Shown here: positions 62,586 to 64,000 of the stretch, piece by piece
Position numbering within the stretch: the stretch's first letter is position 1
Layout of the letters: every line of letters begins with the position of its first letter
Origin: Opeltia flavorubescens
Taxonomy: Eukaryota; Ascomycota; Lecanoromycetes; Teloschistales; Teloschistaceae
Direction: 5' to 3'
Length of the DNA stretch: 64,000 nt
NCBI GenBank assembly: GCA_000442125.1
Contig: KE546969.1
Span: forward strand, 620,001 to 684,000
Notes under the pieces: generated by a model
What the model was told of the DNA's origin: nothing
What the model saw: the letters and a program-made list of their open reading frames with translations, nothing else
Databases searched by the model: none
Made by a program: the position numbers and the translations under genes

Positions 62586-62825
62586 TTTAAATAAAGCTAT
62601 AAAAGTAATAGATTGTAAAATATTAATAAATATATTAGAATCGTTACTAGAAGATTTATTTTTACTATTATTATTTACTTTTACTACCAGCGCTTTAATT
62701 CTAGTTTTATTCTTTATATTAATAATATCTATTAGGTAAATTCGACGCTTTCGGCGCCGATTAACGCAGTACGAAGCTCCTACGCCGAACTCGTTCCTGG
62801 CTGCCGTATAGAGATCGCCTATATA
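62586..62825 (-). pseudogene. 80-codon open frame in a CpG-rich patch, unknown protein
   Basis: The minus strand is open for 80 codons between TAA at 62826-62828 and TAA at 62583-62585, without an ATG. It begins Y-I-G-D-L-Y-T-A-A-R-N-E-F and continues GVGASYCVNRRRKRRIYL. A Lys/Asn/Ser-rich tail follows and ends in S-I-T-F-I-A-L-F-K. The first 30 codons (62740-62825) lie in a G+C- and CpG-rich patch with a varied residue mix and an arginine cluster; the rest is A+T-rich. The absence of an ATG means the start, if any, was upstream and is lost or spliced. It may be a basic, nucleic-acid-binding piece of an element protein, or a host exon. No family was recognised. Confidence 0.4.
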
Positions 62826-62829
62826 TTAA

Positions 62830-64000
62830 ATCTTTATAGTTGAATAACGCAGCTAGTTTTAATCTAAAATTAATATTTAATAGTTTATTTAAAAGTATAT
62901 ATTATATACTTTCTATATATATACTTTTTAAACAAATCGGATTAGAATTCGTTGAGTTATATACGTATAAAGTTTATATATACGGGCGGTTTCGATAGGA
63001 GATCTGCAGTATAGAGTAACTTTTTAATATTCAAATCGGGCGATTTTCGCGGAATTATACGAAATTATTGTAATTATTAATAGATACTTATAATTGTAAT
63101 ATCTTAATTTTATTTAATTAAAAAGTTTTGTAATAATCTAATATATTCCTAAATTAATAGTAATATATTTTTTATTTTATCGATTTCTATTTTAAAATCT
63201 TTAATATATATTTTAAGTATATTTAATAACTATATCAGTTTTTTAAATAAACCTTTTATTTTTTAATATCCTATATTAATTAAATTAATATATTTTATTA
63301 ACTATTTCTAATTCTCGAGAACTTCTAAAACCGCGGTATAGTTTCGATTAATAGTAGCTTTTATTTTTTATAACTCTATATACTATTATTTCGACTTTTT
63401 AGATAGTTTTAATATAGATTCGGGTTTATTTCTAGTAGATTTAATAATAGATTATATAGCCGATTCTATTATAATATTAATATTAATTACTTTAGGGCCT
63501 ATATTAGATAATATATTATTAGATACTATATTACTAAAAGTATTTTAAAAGTAACAAAGGTTAGAAAAAATATAAATAATATAAATTAAATTAAAATCTA
63601 TTAATCTAGTAAAATAAGCTACGCGGTATAATACAAGCTTAAAAAAAAAGGAAAAAATAGGTCTAAAATATAAAAAACTCGGGTAGATAAATTCCGCGCT
63701 AGTATTAATTATATATATTAGCCGCGCGTATTAAATAAATATATAGATATTCTAGTAAACTAATATAAAGATTTTAATATAAATCAATCTATTATAAAAG
63801 ATTGAATTTTATTAATAGAATATTATTTTATTATTTATTATAATTAACTAAATTAATTCTTTTAAAAATTATTTTAAATATATTTTAATATCTATTATTA
63901 TTTGTCGCCCTTATAAAATTTTTAAATTTAGAATATTATTAATATAATATTTGAATTATTTCTAGCTATTTATAGATATAGTTTTTTTATTAAATTATTT
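62830..64000. other. Unassigned decayed DNA to the window edge
   Basis: Slightly less decayed around 62.93-63.06 kb (GGGCGGTTTCGATAGGAGAT at about 62983), then typical A+T-rich sequence with stops in all frames. CpG-containing words persist at 63.33 and 63.72 kb. No gene or repeat could be supported. Confidence 0.4.

Larger units (their letters stand above)
1..64000. other. RIP-degraded A+T-rich block of a filamentous ascomycete
   Basis: Almost every line is dominated by A and T, and CpA and TpG are nearly missing while TpA is abundant. The first 60 bases, for example, contain no CA and no TG but keep several CG. RIP in Pezizomycotina converts CpA to TpA on both strands of repeated DNA, so coding repeats fill with TAA and TAG. 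Only two ATG-started open frames above 60 codons exist in 64 kb. LTR pairs of the same element differ mostly by C/T and G/A. Patches that keep more CA and TG (59.19-59.57, 62.74-62.83, 18.44-18.62 and parts of 54.64-54.96 kb) stand out by contrast. A plain A+T-biased genome would not remove CA and TG while keeping CG. The species is not determinable. Confidence 0.9.

Noticed and set aside
1-64000. A naturally A+T-rich genome (mitochondrion, Plasmodium-like, endosymbiont)
   Set aside because: CpA and TpG are specifically lost while CpG is kept, LTR retrotransposons fill the window, and a GC-normal island exists. Together these point to RIP.
1-64000. Centromere or telomere identity
   Set aside because: A+T-rich RIPed retroelement blocks occur at fungal centromeres, but no telomere repeat or centromere-specific sequence is visible. 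The sequence alone cannot decide.

Overview
The window looks like a transposon graveyard from a filamentous ascomycete (Pezizomycotina-type) genome. Nearly the whole 64 kb is extremely A+T-rich. CpA and TpG are almost absent, TpA is in great excess, and CpG is comparatively well kept. That is the signature of repeat-induced point mutation (RIP), which turns CpA into TpA in duplicated DNA. Dead retroelements with recognisable order, terminal repeats and target duplications support this reading. No intact host gene, tRNA, rRNA or CRISPR array was found. The species cannot be named from the sequence.

Layout. 1-2.6 kb: decayed DNA with a probable minus-strand retroelement gag remnant and a 42-bp tandem repeat. 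2.6-10.1 kb: a complete-length Ty1/Copia fossil (Copia-1, plus strand, 197-bp LTRs, 5-bp target duplication) with a 465-bp hAT-type MITE inside its pol region. 10.1-15.0 kb: unassigned decayed DNA with small repeats and a hairpin. 15.0-16.7 kb: eleven irregularly spaced copies of a short motif. 16.9-18.6 kb: a gene-like remnant and a palindrome. 18.6-26.3 kb: unassigned. 26.3-33.5 kb: a Ty3/Gypsy fossil on the minus strand (Gypsy-1, 202-bp LTRs). 33.5-37.1 kb: unassigned, with one open coding-like run. 37.1-40.4 kb: a minus-strand Copia fossil (Copia-A) whose LTR is the same family and length as that of Copia-1. 40.4-42.1 kb: a partial inverted copy of Gypsy-1 (Gypsy-3). 42.1-54 kb: a minus-strand Copia fossil (Copia-B) split by a second Ty3/Gypsy element (Gypsy-2, 44.5-51.9 kb, 213-bp LTRs, 5-bp target duplication). 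54-64 kb: mostly unassigned decayed DNA. It is broken by a 381-bp GC-normal island at 59.2 kb that escaped RIP and by an 80-codon open frame on the minus strand at 62.6-62.8 kb.

Nothing here works together as a pathway; the organisation is historical. Elements inserted into older elements and RIP then degraded nearly everything. The parts that do not fit are the most interesting: the un-RIPed island, the motif array at 15-16.7 kb, the 80-codon open frame and the hAT MITE. Four isolated ambiguous bases (5486, 26734, 31200, 55960) also occur.

All assignments rest on reading motifs, order and repeats by eye. No database search or composition calculation was run.
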